Assembly: GCA_019359415.1 (NCBI GenBank)
Contig: JAHHHH010000035.1
Location: 1 to 64,000 of the forward strand
Direction: 5' to 3'
Source: Iphinoe sp. HA4291-MV1
GTDB lineage: Bacteria; Cyanobacteriota; Cyanobacteriia; Cyanobacteriales; Nostocaceae
DNA: 64,000 nucleotides
Made by a program: the position numbers and the translations under genes. The notes beneath the pieces are model-generated. The model was not told the DNA's origin and ran no database searches. It saw only the letters and a program-made list of their open reading frames with translations. Positions 48,159 through 56,953 of the stretch are shown here, in pieces; within the stretch, counting starts at the first letter, position 1, and each line of letters begins with the position of its first letter.

Positions 48159-48287
48159 TATACTCAGATCTTGCACCTGAGTTAAAAACCGGGTTTCTTG
48201 AGAATGCTTGCTCGTAGAAACCTTAATTTCTGGTTCAGAAACCCGGTTTTTTGGGTCTTGTTGAGAATGGTGCAAGATATCAGTATA
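48159..48287. mobile_element. MITE-like element, 129 bp, 19-bp terminal inverted repeats
   Basis: Ends 48159-48177 and 48269-48287 are inverted copies with two mismatches (TATACTCAGATCTTGCACC against the complement of GGTGCAAGATATCAGTATA). Inside lies a second inverted pair, AAAAACCGGGTTTCT and AGAAACCCGGTTTTT, the same core as in the 127-bp elements at 56.6 and 62.9 kb. No transposase frame. Confidence 0.7.
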
Positions 48288-48391
48288 CGAAGTCCCAGTT
48301 TCAGTCGGGGTTGAAATCCCCTTATGTAACTGTCTTCACTTCTCCTGTCGGAGACGCTACTTTGAACGTGACACTGCGCGAACAATTTTGA

Positions 48392-48430
48392 ATGAGCGAA
48401 TTTTGAATTAACAATTCAAAATTCGCTCAT
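48392..48430. other. 18-bp perfect hairpin downstream of carbonic anhydrase gene
   Basis: Arms of 18 nt (48392-48409 and 48413-48430) around a 3-nt loop (AAC), 12 nt past the carbonic anhydrase stop. It is AT-rich with no T run after it on the coding strand, so it may be a transcript-end stabiliser or small repeat rather than a classic terminator. Confidence 0.6.
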
Positions 48431-48441
48431 CTCTGGCAATA

Positions 48442-49200
48442 TCAAGCAACAATAGATACTTTACCAGTATCGATATCGTAAAAAGCACCAATGATTTTGA
48501 GTTTACCTTGGCGGATAAGTTTAGCCAAAATTGTAGAACTTTCCTGTAATTTTTCTGCCTGATATTGAATATTGGCAACAACTGCATTCTCTTGGATGTC
48601 GCCCGTTCTTAACTTGACTTTTTCTATAGCTGGCTTGATACCCTCAACAATCAAGCTAATTCTACCAGGAGTAGGCTGTTCCTCAAGCGCCTCCAGAACT
48701 GCACCACATCTTTTATGACCCAAAACGACAATCAGTTGGCAACCCAATATTGCTGTAGAATATTCTAAGCTGCCTATAGCCATGTCACTAACGACATTAC
48801 CAGCAACCCGCACGACAAACAAATCCCCCAATCCTTGGTCGAAGACAATTTCTGTAGGGACTCTGGAATCTGCACAGCCAAGTATAGACGCAAAAGGATA
48901 TTGACCTTTGGCAACCAATCGCAGGTGTTCTAACGATTGATCGGGATATTGTCGCTTCTGGTTTACAAATCGTTTATTCCCATCCAGTAATCGTTTTAAA
49001 GCTTTATCTGGATTGACTGGATTGGGATTTGCTGAACTTGCATCAGCAACAGCTTGCTGTGTCTCCCAGAGTATACCACTGCCAATTGCAAAGCCTCCCA
49101 CACCTGCAAACTTTATGGCAGTTGCAACAACAAGGCTTCCCCCCGGAACGCACCATCTCAAAAAATCACGACGTCCTACAAATCCGTTTATTCGACTCAT
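48442..49200 (-). CDS. Beta-class carbonic anhydrase, Tat-exported
   Basis: Protein of 252 aa. The N terminus is a twin-arginine signal (GRRDFLRWCVPGGSLVVATAIKFAG), so the enzyme should be folded before export to the periplasm. Zinc ligands are Cys109, His162 and Cys165 with the Asp111-Arg113 dyad (CADSR...GHKRCG). It catalyses CO2/bicarbonate interconversion; an external enzyme could assist inorganic carbon uptake. It resembles the exported beta carbonic anhydrases of cyanobacteria (EcaA/EcaB type), but I do not assign a symbol. Confidence 0.93.
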   Translation of the reverse strand: MSRINGFVGRRDFLRWCVPGGSLVVATAIKFAGVGGFAIGSGILWETQQAVADASSANPNPVNPDKALKRLLDGNKRFVNQKRQYPDQSLEHLRLVAKGQYPFASILGCADSRVPTEIVFDQGLGDLFVVRVAGNVVSDMAIGSLEYSTAILGCQLIVVLGHKRCGAVLEALEEQPTPGRISLIVEGIKPAIEKVKLRTGDIQENAVVANIQYQAEKLQESSTILAKLIRQGKLKIIGAFYDIDTGKVSIVA

Positions 49201-49313
49201 CAGTCTATCTCAGTATCTGAATCCAGCTGACAACCTTTTAGTTGATGGCTGGAACATACCAAACTCTGCAAAGACTCAAGAGTTAGCAAACAACGGTTTA
49301 AGAGTCATTTAAT

Positions 49314-49413
49314 TTTAGTCATTAGTCATTAGTCATTAGTCATTAGTCATTAGTCATTAGTCATTAGTCATTAGTCATTAGTCATTAGTCATTAGTCATT
49401 AGTCATTAGTCAT
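49314..49413. repeat. Heptanucleotide tandem repeat (STRR)
   Basis: About 13 perfect copies of ATTAGTC. Perfect copies imply recent slippage. It lies between the carbonic anhydrase start and the 3' end of the LivF-type gene. Confidence 0.95.
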
Positions 49414-49482
49414 TGGGCAATGGGCAAGCTCGCTGCGGGGCAATGGGCAAAAATTATTCTGCTCAAGAGCTCCCTCATCTTC

Positions 49483-50214
49483 TCAATGCGCCTTCCCTGC
49501 TCCCAGATATAGTTCGCCCACCTTGGGATCATTCAACAATTCCAAACCAGGACCAGAAATTGCATCGCGTCCGGACTCCAGTACGTAACCCCGATGAGCC
49601 ATTTCCAAAGCTTTACGGGCGTTTTGCTCTACTAGTACGATCGCCGTACCACTCTGGTTAATTTGTTTGATCTGCTCAAAAACCTGCGTCACCAAGAGGG
49701 GAGACAAAGCTGCTGAAGGTTCATCTAAAAGCAGTAAGTTGGGTTCTAACATCAAACCTTTGCCCATTGCTAGCATTTGACGTTCGCCACCGGAAAGAGT
49801 ACCAGCGCGTTGTTGACGGCGATCGCTAAGCCTAGGGAACATATGAAATATTTTATCTTTGAGCGGTTTGAGAGGAACATTGCGGACAAAAGCGCCCATT
49901 TCTAAATTTTCTTCTACGCTCAGGGAGGGGAAGACATTGGCAATTTGCGGTACATAGCACATTCCCCTCTGAACGATTTGATTGGACTTGAGTCCAGCGA
50001 TATTCTCACCATTGAAGGTAATTGAGCCTGTGTGAGGAGTCAAAAGTCCAAAAATGGTTTTTGCTAAGGTAGATTTCCCTGCACCATTGGGACCAATCAC
50101 TGTTACCAATTCTCCCTGTTCCACTCGAAAATTTACACCTTGTAGGATGTCCACATCTTTGATGTATCCAGCGTGGACATTTTTCACTTCTAGTAGGGAA
50201 GACGAATGAGTCAT
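49483..50214 (-). CDS. Branched-chain amino acid-type ABC transporter ATPase (LivF/NatE-like)
   Basis: Protein of 243 aa. Walker A GPNGAGKST, Q-loop VPQIANVFPSLSVEEN, signature LSGGERQM, Walker B LLLLDEPSAAL and the switch His region are present. NVFPSLSVEENLEMGAF and the length place it in the LivF family that powers uptake of neutral or branched-chain amino acids. No permease or binding protein is adjacent, as is usual for the scattered Nat genes of cyanobacteria. Confidence 0.9.
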   Translation of the reverse strand: MTHSSSLLEVKNVHAGYIKDVDILQGVNFRVEQGELVTVIGPNGAGKSTLAKTIFGLLTPHTGSITFNGENIAGLKSNQIVQRGMCYVPQIANVFPSLSVEENLEMGAFVRNVPLKPLKDKIFHMFPRLSDRRQQRAGTLSGGERQMLAMGKGLMLEPNLLLLDEPSAALSPLLVTQVFEQIKQINQSGTAIVLVEQNARKALEMAHRGYVLESGRDAISGPGLELLNDPKVGELYLGAGKAH

Positions 50215-50538
50215 ACGTGTTAATTTAAGCTGAAAACCTTGTAAAAATTATCGTTCATAAGCTATAAAGCGTGTCTCTTGCTTTGCACGATGCTCCTGTT
50301 CGCGTAGCGTTCCGCAGGAAAGGAGCCGCCCAAAGGGCGAACGCCCGCTGGGGAGTGAGCCCAGAGTCTGTAAACGTCGCCCCAAGTCATACATGCATGA
50401 TGAAACAACCCAGAAATCGTTTAATCTACATAATGATATCCTCTTGACGCTGACCCTGTCGGGTAGAACGCGGGGCTTATAGCTCCGTGAACCCCTCAGC
50501 AGCTAAACATATTTCACGTTTGAATTGTTAAAAAACAT
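50215..50538. other. Divergent spacer with small dispersed repeat
   Basis: 324 nt between divergent genes (LivF-type and phosphofructokinase). Around 50290-50360 lies a GC-rich palindromic patch (CGCGTAGCGTTCCGCAGGAA, CGCCCAAAGGGCGAACG) of the kind scattered in Nostocales genomes. Promoters for both genes must be here; I cannot place them with confidence. Confidence 0.5.
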
Positions 50539-51618
50539 ATGGGAAAATGCAAGCGTATTGGCATTCTTACGAGTGGAGGAGATTGCTCTGGTTTGAATGC
50601 GGTGATCAGAGCTGTTGTCCATTGTGCTTGTGGAAAAGGTTGGGAAGTGCTGGGAATTCGTCAAGCAACTGTAGGATTAATGGCGCGTCCACCGCAATTC
50701 ACAAAACTGGAAATCGACCAAGTTGATCCGCTGTTAACTTCTGGTGGGACAATGTTAGGAACCACCAACAAAGGTGATCCTTTTGCTTTTCCTATGCCTG
50801 ATGGCAGTGTATGCGATCGCTCCCAAGAAATTATTGCAGGCTACCATCAACTAGGTTTAGATGCTTTGATTGGGATTGGTGGCGATGGTAGCTTGGCTAT
50901 TCTCCGTCGCTTGGCACAACAAGGCGGTATTAATTTAGTGGGTATTCCCAAAACGATTGATAATGATATTGGAATTACCGAACATGCAATCGGTTTTGAT
51001 ACGGCAGTTAATATTGCCACGGAAGCACTCGACAGGTTACATTTTACTGCTGCTTCTCACAGTCGAGTCATGATTTTAGAAGTCATGGGTCGTGATGCAG
51101 GACACATTGCCATTGCTGCGGGAATTGCTGGGGGAGCAGATGTCATTTTAATTCCAGAAATTCTCTACACGATTGACCACATTTGCTACAAAATTAAACA
51201 ACGCCAAGACAAAGGCAAAAACTATTGTCTAATTATTGTTTCCGAGGCAGTTCGTACTCAAGAGGGTGAAACTCTCACAATGACAAATCGTTTGGGGCAA
51301 TCTCGATATGGTGGCATTGGTGAATACTTAGCTGATCAAATTAGCGATCGCATTGGTGCAGAAACGCGAGTCACAGTCTTAGGACACATCCAACGCGGTG
51401 GAACCGCTTCACCACTAGATCGACTCGTAGCAGCTGCCTTTGGTGTCGCAGCAGTAAATCTCATTGACAAAGGTAAATATGACTACATGGTAACGTGGCA
51501 AAATCGTCAAGTGAGCAGTGTGCCAATTGCTGAAGCGATCGCTCAGTATAGAGCTGTTAACCCAGAGGATACTTTAGTGAAAACTGCTCGTGGTTTGGGT
51601 ATTTATTTGGGAGATTAA
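50539..51618 (+). CDS. pfkA: ATP-dependent 6-phosphofructokinase
   Basis: Protein of 359 aa. Motifs in order: [14 protein letters not shown] (nucleotide/phosphate site), [16 protein letters not shown] with the catalytic Asp, MGRDAGHIA and GHIQRGG. The GGDGS form and overall length fit ATP-using group A enzymes. It converts fructose 6-phosphate to fructose 1,6-bisphosphate in glycolysis, relevant to dark or heterocyst metabolism. An ATG start is used; the frame runs into a heptamer repeat just past the stop. Confidence 0.94.
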   Translation: MGKCKRIGILTSGGDCSGLNAVIRAVVHCACGKGWEVLGIRQATVGLMARPPQFTKLEIDQVDPLLTSGGTMLGTTNKGDPFAFPMPDGSVCDRSQEIIAGYHQLGLDALIGIGGDGSLAILRRLAQQGGINLVGIPKTIDNDIGITEHAIGFDTAVNIATEALDRLHFTAASHSRVMILEVMGRDAGHIAIAAGIAGGADVILIPEILYTIDHICYKIKQRQDKGKNYCLIIVSEAVRTQEGETLTMTNRLGQSRYGGIGEYLADQISDRIGAETRVTVLGHIQRGGTASPLDRLVAAAFGVAAVNLIDKGKYDYMVTWQNRQVSSVPIAEAIAQYRAVNPEDTLVKTARGLGIYLGD

Positions 51619-51642
51619 CACAGTAATCAGTGATTCAGTTAT

Positions 51643-51785
51643 CAATGGGCAATGGGCAATGGGCAATGGGCAATGGGCAATGGGCAATGGGCAATGGGCA
51701 ATTCCCAATTCCCAATTCCCAATTCCCAATTCCCAGTTCCCAATTCCCTGTTCACTGTTCACTGTTCACTGTTCACTGATAACTG
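51643..51785. repeat. Three adjacent heptamer repeat families (STRR)
   Basis: Eight copies of CAATGGG (51643-51698), then five to six of CAATTCC/TTCCCAA with one variant, then four of TTCACTG. It sits between the phosphofructokinase and ferredoxin genes (converging 3' ends). Confidence 0.95.
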
Positions 51786-51796
51786 TTGATGTTTAC

Positions 51797-52021
51797 CTAT
51801 GGTGTTTTTTGTAAATCAGGTCGTTCTTCTGGGACAATCGCCCCTTCTACTGGACAAACTTGGATACATATGCCACAGTCAATGCAGGTGGCAAAGTCAA
51901 TCCAGTACCAATCGATTCCCTTGACGTTTTTGCCAGGACCAGGATGAATGCAAGCTACTGGACAAGCGTCTACGCAATCAGCGACGCCTTCACAGACATC
52001 AGTAACAATTGTATGCGGCAT
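51797..52021 (-). CDS. 4Fe-4S ferredoxin with two cluster motifs
   Basis: 74 aa from the ATG at 52021, preceded by AGAGGGGG; an upstream in-frame start at 52042 is less likely. Cysteine motifs are CEGVADCVDACPVAC (a spaced, 7Fe-type first motif) and CIDCGICIQVCP. The arrangement CVDACPVACIHPGP is typical of the small cyanobacterial FdxA-like ferredoxins. It carries electrons in the cytosol; the partner is unknown. HisZ and the J-domain gene lie upstream on the same strand. Confidence 0.93.
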   Translation of the reverse strand: MPHTIVTDVCEGVADCVDACPVACIHPGPGKNVKGIDWYWIDFATCIDCGICIQVCPVEGAIVPEERPDLQKTP

Positions 52022-52111
52022 AGTTCCCCCTCTTTGGATCAAAATTGCTGTATATAGCCTAGCAATAACACTGAATCGCTAGTCCAACAGTCATTTGTCC
52101 TTGCTCTATGA

Positions 52112-53359
52112 CTAATGCCTAATAGACTCAATTGTCGTTACACCATCAGCTTTAATCCAAGCAATTTGAGCGATACTGCGATCGCGTGCATATTGGCGAA
52201 TCTCATCTGCATCTCGTCCCCCCAAATCCATTTCTGTGCGTACTAAGTGAGTAGAGTCCCGCAGTTTTGTGGCGTAGGCAAAGGCGGCTGTGTATGCATC
52301 TGGTGTTTCTGGTACAATCAACCAATTGCTAGCAGGCGTCGTTTGTGGTAATCGCTGAGCGGACAAGAGAATTTGTTGTAAATCTTCCAAGAATAGTGCA
52401 AAACCTATTCCTGGTATACTTTCTCCTTTAGGATGATAAAGCCCTAAAAGCTGGTCATAGCGACCACCGCGCCCGACAACCCGCGTCTGTCCATTAGTCT
52501 GACTGACGACCTCAAAGACAATACCTGTATAGTAGTCAAAAGTTTGCAATAAGCTCAGGTCGAGGATGATTTCCATCCCTGTTGCTTCTCTTGGTGTTGT
52601 GCTCGAATTTACAGAGCGCTCAAGTAACTCTACCAGAGATTTGAGGTTATCTACGACCGCTTGTAAGGGCTGATCTAAACCGAGACTGGTAACTTTTTGC
52701 AAAACATTACCTGGGTTTCCACGCAAATCAAGCATGATTCTGGCGCGTTCCCGTAGTTCATCGCTTAACGGTAAAGTGTCTATGGTCACACAGTCAAGAT
52801 GAGCGATCGCATTCCGGACTTTTGCTTGTAAATCAGAGGGAAAAGCTTTGAGAAGCGATCGCGTTATTTCCGCTTCACCTAAAATTAAATACCAATGGCT
52901 CAAACCTAATGCTTGCAAACAATCTGCTACTAAAAGCAGAATTTCTGCATCTGCCAAACTACCGCCACTGCCCAACAACTCCACCCCAGCTTGATAAAAT
53001 TCTTGCTGACGGTTATGCCTTAACTCACTTGTCCGTTGAAAAATATTAGCATTGTAGTAGAGGCGTTGTGGATAAGTCACACCCGCCATGCGCGTTACAG
53101 CCGTGCGAGCAATAGAAGCTGTCAGTTCTGGACGTAGTCCCAAATCTTCATCATCACCATTTTGCAATTGAATAACCGTAGAGCGCTGAATTGCTCCCCC
53201 CGCCATCAGCGTATCCATACGCTCTAGCGTTGAGGTGATAATTCTGTGATATCCCCAACGGTGAAACACTTGCTGTAGCCTATCTTCTATCCAGCGTTTT
53301 TGAGCCACATCTAAGGGTAATAAATCCCTAGCTCCCACTGGAGATTGATACACCATCAC
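52112..53359 (-). CDS. hisZ: ATP phosphoribosyltransferase regulatory subunit
   Basis: Protein of 415 aa, a paralogue of histidyl-tRNA synthetase without the tRNA-binding role. It has PVGARDLLPLDVAQKRWIEDRL, the class II motif 2 region LGLRPELTASIARTAVTRM, RLYYNANIFQRT and GRGGRYDQLLGLY. HisZ pairs with short-form HisG for the first step of histidine synthesis. The start codon overlaps the stop of the upstream J-domain gene by 4 nt (ATGA). Confidence 0.92.
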   Translation of the reverse strand: MMVYQSPVGARDLLPLDVAQKRWIEDRLQQVFHRWGYHRIITSTLERMDTLMAGGAIQRSTVIQLQNGDDEDLGLRPELTASIARTAVTRMAGVTYPQRLYYNANIFQRTSELRHNRQQEFYQAGVELLGSGGSLADAEILLLVADCLQALGLSHWYLILGEAEITRSLLKAFPSDLQAKVRNAIAHLDCVTIDTLPLSDELRERARIMLDLRGNPGNVLQKVTSLGLDQPLQAVVDNLKSLVELLERSVNSSTTPREATGMEIILDLSLLQTFDYYTGIVFEVVSQTNGQTRVVGRGGRYDQLLGLYHPKGESIPGIGFALFLEDLQQILLSAQRLPQTTPASNWLIVPETPDAYTAAFAYATKLRDSTHLVRTEMDLGGRDADEIRQYARDRSIAQIAWIKADGVTTIESIRH

Positions 53360-54288
53360 TTTTTCTTCCCACCAAACAAACCACCAAACAAACCGCCACC
53401 TCCAGTGTGAGACGTTGCTGTGTGCTTCGCAGCACTCTTGTTTTGCCCCGTCATCTGTTCAATTTTATGTCTCCCCGCCAACGCTATGTGGTCTTTAGGG
53501 TCTAATTGCAAGGCGCGGTTAAAGTGAACTTTTGCAGTCGTGGTTAGATTTTGCTTCAAATAGACCACCCCGATCAAGCTATGACAACGACTATTATTTG
53601 GCTCTAACTTCAGAGCATCTTGTAATTCTACCCTTGCTTGTGCTAATTGATTTTTTGCTATCAACTCTTGAGCGCGACGGATGTATTGAAGGACAACTGA
53701 GTCTTTCCTTTGTGTGAGCGGCGGTGGAGCTACAGTAGCTGCGTTGACGACTGGTGCATTCGTTGGAATTTCTGGTAGAAGTTCTGGCGATGACGCTGCT
53801 GCAAATATTTTACCAGCACTCCGCATTATATATACCAAATTCAACTCACTGACTAAGGCTGTGGTGTGTTGTACTTCTTGTAAAGAGTCATATTGAGTTT
53901 CAGCGATTTTAGCGATCGCATTCTTATAGACATGCTCGTAATTAGGCGCATCGGCTAGCTGTTTCGCTACATCGGTAGGAAGTTCCACTGAAACCGATTC
54001 TTGCACCAAGCGCTTACCCATTTGCGACAAAACGAAAATATGTTCGGTTCTATTTTTCTCATGAGAAAGTGTTTCATAAGCCGGATTGACTAGCTTAGAC
54101 AACAATTCATTCGCTAGTTGTTTCTCAGCATCGCCTTGCGCCGCACTGCTATCAGGATGAAGGCGGCGGGCAATTTTGAGATAACTTTTGCGAATCTCTT
54201 TAACATCTGCATCAACTGGCACACACAGAACTGCGTGATGGTCTATAAAGTCACATTTAAACAAACCGCGATTGAACTTAAAAGACAT
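53356..54288 (-). CDS. J-domain protein with C-terminal TPR repeats
   Basis: Protein of 310 aa. The N-terminal J-domain (about 15-80) has the HPD motif in RRLHPDSSAA, so it can stimulate a DnaK ATPase. The middle is variable; residues about 205-285 hold two TPR units (AQARVELQDALKLEPNNSRCHSLIGVVYLKQ, AKVHFNRALQLDPKDHIAL). The tail is glycine-rich (GGGGLFGGLFGGKKK). It is probably a co-chaperone with a TPR client-binding part. It is translationally linked to hisZ; the reason for that pairing is not evident. Confidence 0.88.
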   Translation of the reverse strand: MSFKFNRGLFKCDFIDHHAVLCVPVDADVKEIRKSYLKIARRLHPDSSAAQGDAEKQLANELLSKLVNPAYETLSHEKNRTEHIFVLSQMGKRLVQESVSVELPTDVAKQLADAPNYEHVYKNAIAKIAETQYDSLQEVQHTTALVSELNLVYIMRSAGKIFAAASSPELLPEIPTNAPVVNAATVAPPPLTQRKDSVVLQYIRRAQELIAKNQLAQARVELQDALKLEPNNSRCHSLIGVVYLKQNLTTTAKVHFNRALQLDPKDHIALAGRHKIEQMTGQNKSAAKHTATSHTGGGGLFGGLFGGKKK

Positions 54289-54371
54289 ATAACGGAGTTA
54301 TACTATGGAATCCCTCGATTTTTCTAGTTTACTGTGCTTATGATACATAGTGCTAAATTTAACATGATTTT

Positions 54372-55181
54372 TTACCACGCAGACAGCGGTGGAACTTCTT
54401 GTAGTTCCTGGCTCAAACTATCGTGAATCTTACCATTGGTGGCAAGTATTCTACCAGAGTTGATGTCTAAAGGACTACCATCATATGCAGTAACTTTTCC
54501 CCCTGCTTCTCGTAATATAATGACACCAGCGGTAATATCCCAAGGAGAAAGACCTCTTTCCCAGTAACCATCAAGACGACCACAAGCGACATGAGCTAAA
54601 TCTAGGGATGCTGAACCACTGCGCCGAACTCCTTGAGTCAGATGGGTGAGGTGACAAAATTCTGGATAATTGGTGTCATATGTTTCACGACGGTCATAAG
54701 CAAATCCCGTAATCAACAAACTTTTACTCAATTCAGAAGTGTCTGAAACTTTGATAGGGCGACGATTCCGCGTAGAACCTAAACCTTGTGCTGCACGAAA
54801 TAGCTCATCATGGGAAGGGTCATAAATAACACCGACTTGCGGGACACCCTGAATCAAAAGCCCAATAGAAACAGCAAAAAAAGGATATTGATGAGCGAAG
54901 TTCGTTGTTCCATCCAAAGGATCAATCGCCCAGAGATACTCATGGTCTTGATTTCCTTGTTTTCCTGATTCTTCAGCCAGGATAGAATGGTCAGGAAAGT
55001 GACGACGCAAAACATCTAAAATCACTGCTTCCGAAGCTTTATCAGCAGCAGTTACCAAATCACCAGGGCGTCCTTTTTCAATAACTGCATCTTCTACCTT
55101 ACCCAAATAACCTTGCAACACCGCGCCAGCAGCAAGGGCTGCTTCTGTCGCAATATCCAAAAAGATTTGCAGATTAGTCAT
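54372..55181 (-). CDS. suhB: Inositol monophosphatase family protein
   Basis: Protein of 269 aa. Metal-site motifs are ILAEESG, DPLDGTTNFAHQYP and SPWDITAGVIILREAGG, all intact. The family hydrolyses inositol phosphates or related sugar phosphates in a Mg-dependent reaction. The length is normal. Cyanobacterial members may also act on histidinol phosphate, which would be of interest next to hisZ, but the sequence alone does not settle the substrate. Confidence 0.9.
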   Translation of the reverse strand: MTNLQIFLDIATEAALAAGAVLQGYLGKVEDAVIEKGRPGDLVTAADKASEAVILDVLRRHFPDHSILAEESGKQGNQDHEYLWAIDPLDGTTNFAHQYPFFAVSIGLLIQGVPQVGVIYDPSHDELFRAAQGLGSTRNRRPIKVSDTSELSKSLLITGFAYDRRETYDTNYPEFCHLTHLTQGVRRSGSASLDLAHVACGRLDGYWERGLSPWDITAGVIILREAGGKVTAYDGSPLDINSGRILATNGKIHDSLSQELQEVPPLSAW

Positions 55182-55289
55182 GACTCGTTAATAATTCGTA
55201 ATATTAGCCTATTACGAATTACGAATTAAGGGTAGGGTAGGTAGTGCCGGCGTTGCTGAATATAGGTGTGAATTTAGCTGCTACATAAT

Positions 55290-55375
55290 AGTTAAGATAA
55301 AAGCTAGTAGTCGCCAAGAGTTAGAAGCTGCAGTGCAGAAAATACAGAAACTAGCCAAACCAGATGGAAACTGAC
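55290..55375 (+). pseudogene. Short coding remnant before TIR-GUN4 gene
   Basis: In the frame ending at the TGA at about 55373-55375 the DNA reads VKIKASSRQELEAAVQKIQK and so on, a composition and helix pattern like real protein, but no start or ribosome-binding site fits. It overlaps the first codons of the TIR-GUN4 gene. It may be the tail of a lost gene. Confidence 0.35.
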
Positions 55376-56365
55376 GCTCAATCTCAGTTCGATGTTTTTC
55401 TTTGCCACAATAGTGAAGATAAGGAAGCAGTTATAGAAATTGCCTATCAATTAAAGGATGAATATAAGATAGAACCGTGGCTAGATGATTGGGAGCTACG
55501 ACCTGGTTTACCTTGGCAACCAGAACTAGAAAAGCAGATTGCTCAAATAAAATCAGCAGCAGTTTTTGTTGGTAAAAGTGGTATTGGTCCTTGGCAAGAA
55601 GATGAAATAAATGCTTTTTTGCGTCAATTTAAGCAACGAAAGTGTCCTGTTATTCCTGTGCTACTTCCTGATGCTCCACAGATACCTAATCTTCCGCTTT
55701 TTCTTCAAGGTATAACATGGGTTGATTTTCGGGAACAGACACGTGTTTATACTCCTCCAATGGATAAGCTGATCTGGGGAATTACTGGGAAAAAGCCAGA
55801 GACGATAGTGAAGGTGATCCCACAAAGTCAAATTCCAAACACTCCGCCAAATCAAAGAGATTATTTAAGTGATGACCTCAGTTCTGAAAAAGGCGTAAAC
55901 TACACGAAACTGCGAGACTTGCTAGCAGCAGGAAAATGGAAAGAAGCTGACTATGAAACTTATCTAGTGATGTTTCAGGTTGTCGGGCGCAAGGAAGATT
56001 ACTGGATTAGAGAAGAAGAACTCTTAAACATTCCCTGCACTGACCTCCGCACAATAGACCAACTTTGGGTAAAATACAGCAATGGGCGCTTTGGCTTCTC
56101 TGTGCAAAAGCGCATTTATCAAAGTCTGGGTGGAAGGCGAGAGTACGACAATAAAATTTGGGAAGCTTTCGGCGACGCAGTCGGTTGGAGGAAAGGAGGA
56201 GAGTGGTTGTACTACTACAAAGAAATTACTTTTGATCTAAGAGCACCCCAAGGACACCTCCCGGGGGGGGAGGGGCGACGAGAGGGTACGAGGCGCATAA
56301 TTTTGTGGGGGGGTTTGGAGTCGAGATGGATTCTCTTCTCTCGCGTCGAGACTTGTAAACTGTAG
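55364..56365 (+). CDS. TIR-GUN4 fusion protein
   Basis: Protein of 333 aa. Residues about 7-140 form a TIR domain (FDVFLCHNSEDKEAV, PWLDDWELRPG, AAVFVGKSG). The Glu expected for NAD cleavage is at position 81, four residues after Trp77 (PWQEDEI), the spacing seen in catalytic TIRs. Residues about 178-300 form a GUN4 domain (YTKLRDLLAAGKWKEAD, IPCTDLRTIDQLWVKYS, FGFSVQKRIY). GUN4 proteins bind porphyrins and help Mg chelatase; GUN4 fused to signalling domains occurs in cyanobacteria. The tail ends SRVETCKL, as in other GUN4 fusions, despite an 8-G run just before it. It may be a tetrapyrrole-sensing signalling or defence protein. It is a single gene with no clear partner. Confidence 0.85.
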   Translation: METDAQSQFDVFLCHNSEDKEAVIEIAYQLKDEYKIEPWLDDWELRPGLPWQPELEKQIAQIKSAAVFVGKSGIGPWQEDEINAFLRQFKQRKCPVIPVLLPDAPQIPNLPLFLQGITWVDFREQTRVYTPPMDKLIWGITGKKPETIVKVIPQSQIPNTPPNQRDYLSDDLSSEKGVNYTKLRDLLAAGKWKEADYETYLVMFQVVGRKEDYWIREEELLNIPCTDLRTIDQLWVKYSNGRFGFSVQKRIYQSLGGRREYDNKIWEAFGDAVGWRKGGEWLYYYKEITFDLRAPQGHLPGGEGRREGTRRIILWGGLESRWILFSRVETCKL

Positions 56366-56595
56366 CATTTAGGCGTTTCAGAATTTTGTGAATATTTATT
56401 GCAGCTTCCTTTCGCACGCTAGAATCAACATTTCAGGATTTCAATACCTGGCACTGCCGGGAAATATCCGTTTGCGTGGATAAATTTCTCTGCTACTTCA
56501 TGCACCTGGTGTACATTCGGTAACTCTTTGCTTATCCCAAGGTAAACTCATTTGTCCTGGCGACTTTTTCTGATTGCCTTTCATCGTCATTCCTG

Positions 56596-56722
56596 CTAGA
56601 ACACCGATTCAGTATTCATAACTGTGACTAAAAAACCCGGTTTCTTCTAGTTGAGCCAACGAAAAATCAGTCCTCCCGGCAACAGAAACCGGGTTTTTGC
56701 CATTAATGAATCGGTGTTTTAG
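56596..56722. mobile_element. MITE-like element, 127 bp, copy 1
   Basis: Terminal inverted repeats 56596-56611 and 56707-56722 (CTAGAACACCGATTCA against TGAATCGGTGTTTTAG, one mismatch). An internal pair AAAAACCCGGTTTCT/AGAAACCGGGTTTTT folds into a strong hairpin. It is nearly identical to 62884-63010. No coding frame. Confidence 0.85.
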
Positions 56723-56953
56723 GAATAATTGTTATTTGTCATTGCGTTCGCGTAGCGTGTCCGAAGGACATACGGAACGAAGTGAAGCGTAAGCGCAAAG
56801 CGGGGGCTGCCGCCAACGCGAAGCGTGTCCGTTGGCTCACCTGTTCCGATAGGAGAAGGACTCAGCAATCTCAAAACTCAGCGATTGCTTCTCTACGAGA
56901 CGCTGCGCGAACACTGTGCGATCGCTATATTCGCAATGACAGATACGAGTTTT

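Larger units (their letters stand above)
47394..48441. other. Repeat-rich non-coding region
   Basis: Just over 1 kb without a gene. It holds a dispersed repeat, a MITE-like element and a long hairpin, each listed separately; the first 400 nt are plain AT-rich sequence. Confidence 0.55.

Noticed and set aside
49314-49413. CRISPR array
   Set aside because: A pure 7-bp period without spacers.
56240-56365. Frameshift at the 8-G run in the TIR-GUN4 tail
   Set aside because: The frame ends SRVETCKL, a usual end for GUN4 fusions, so the reading frame is probably right.
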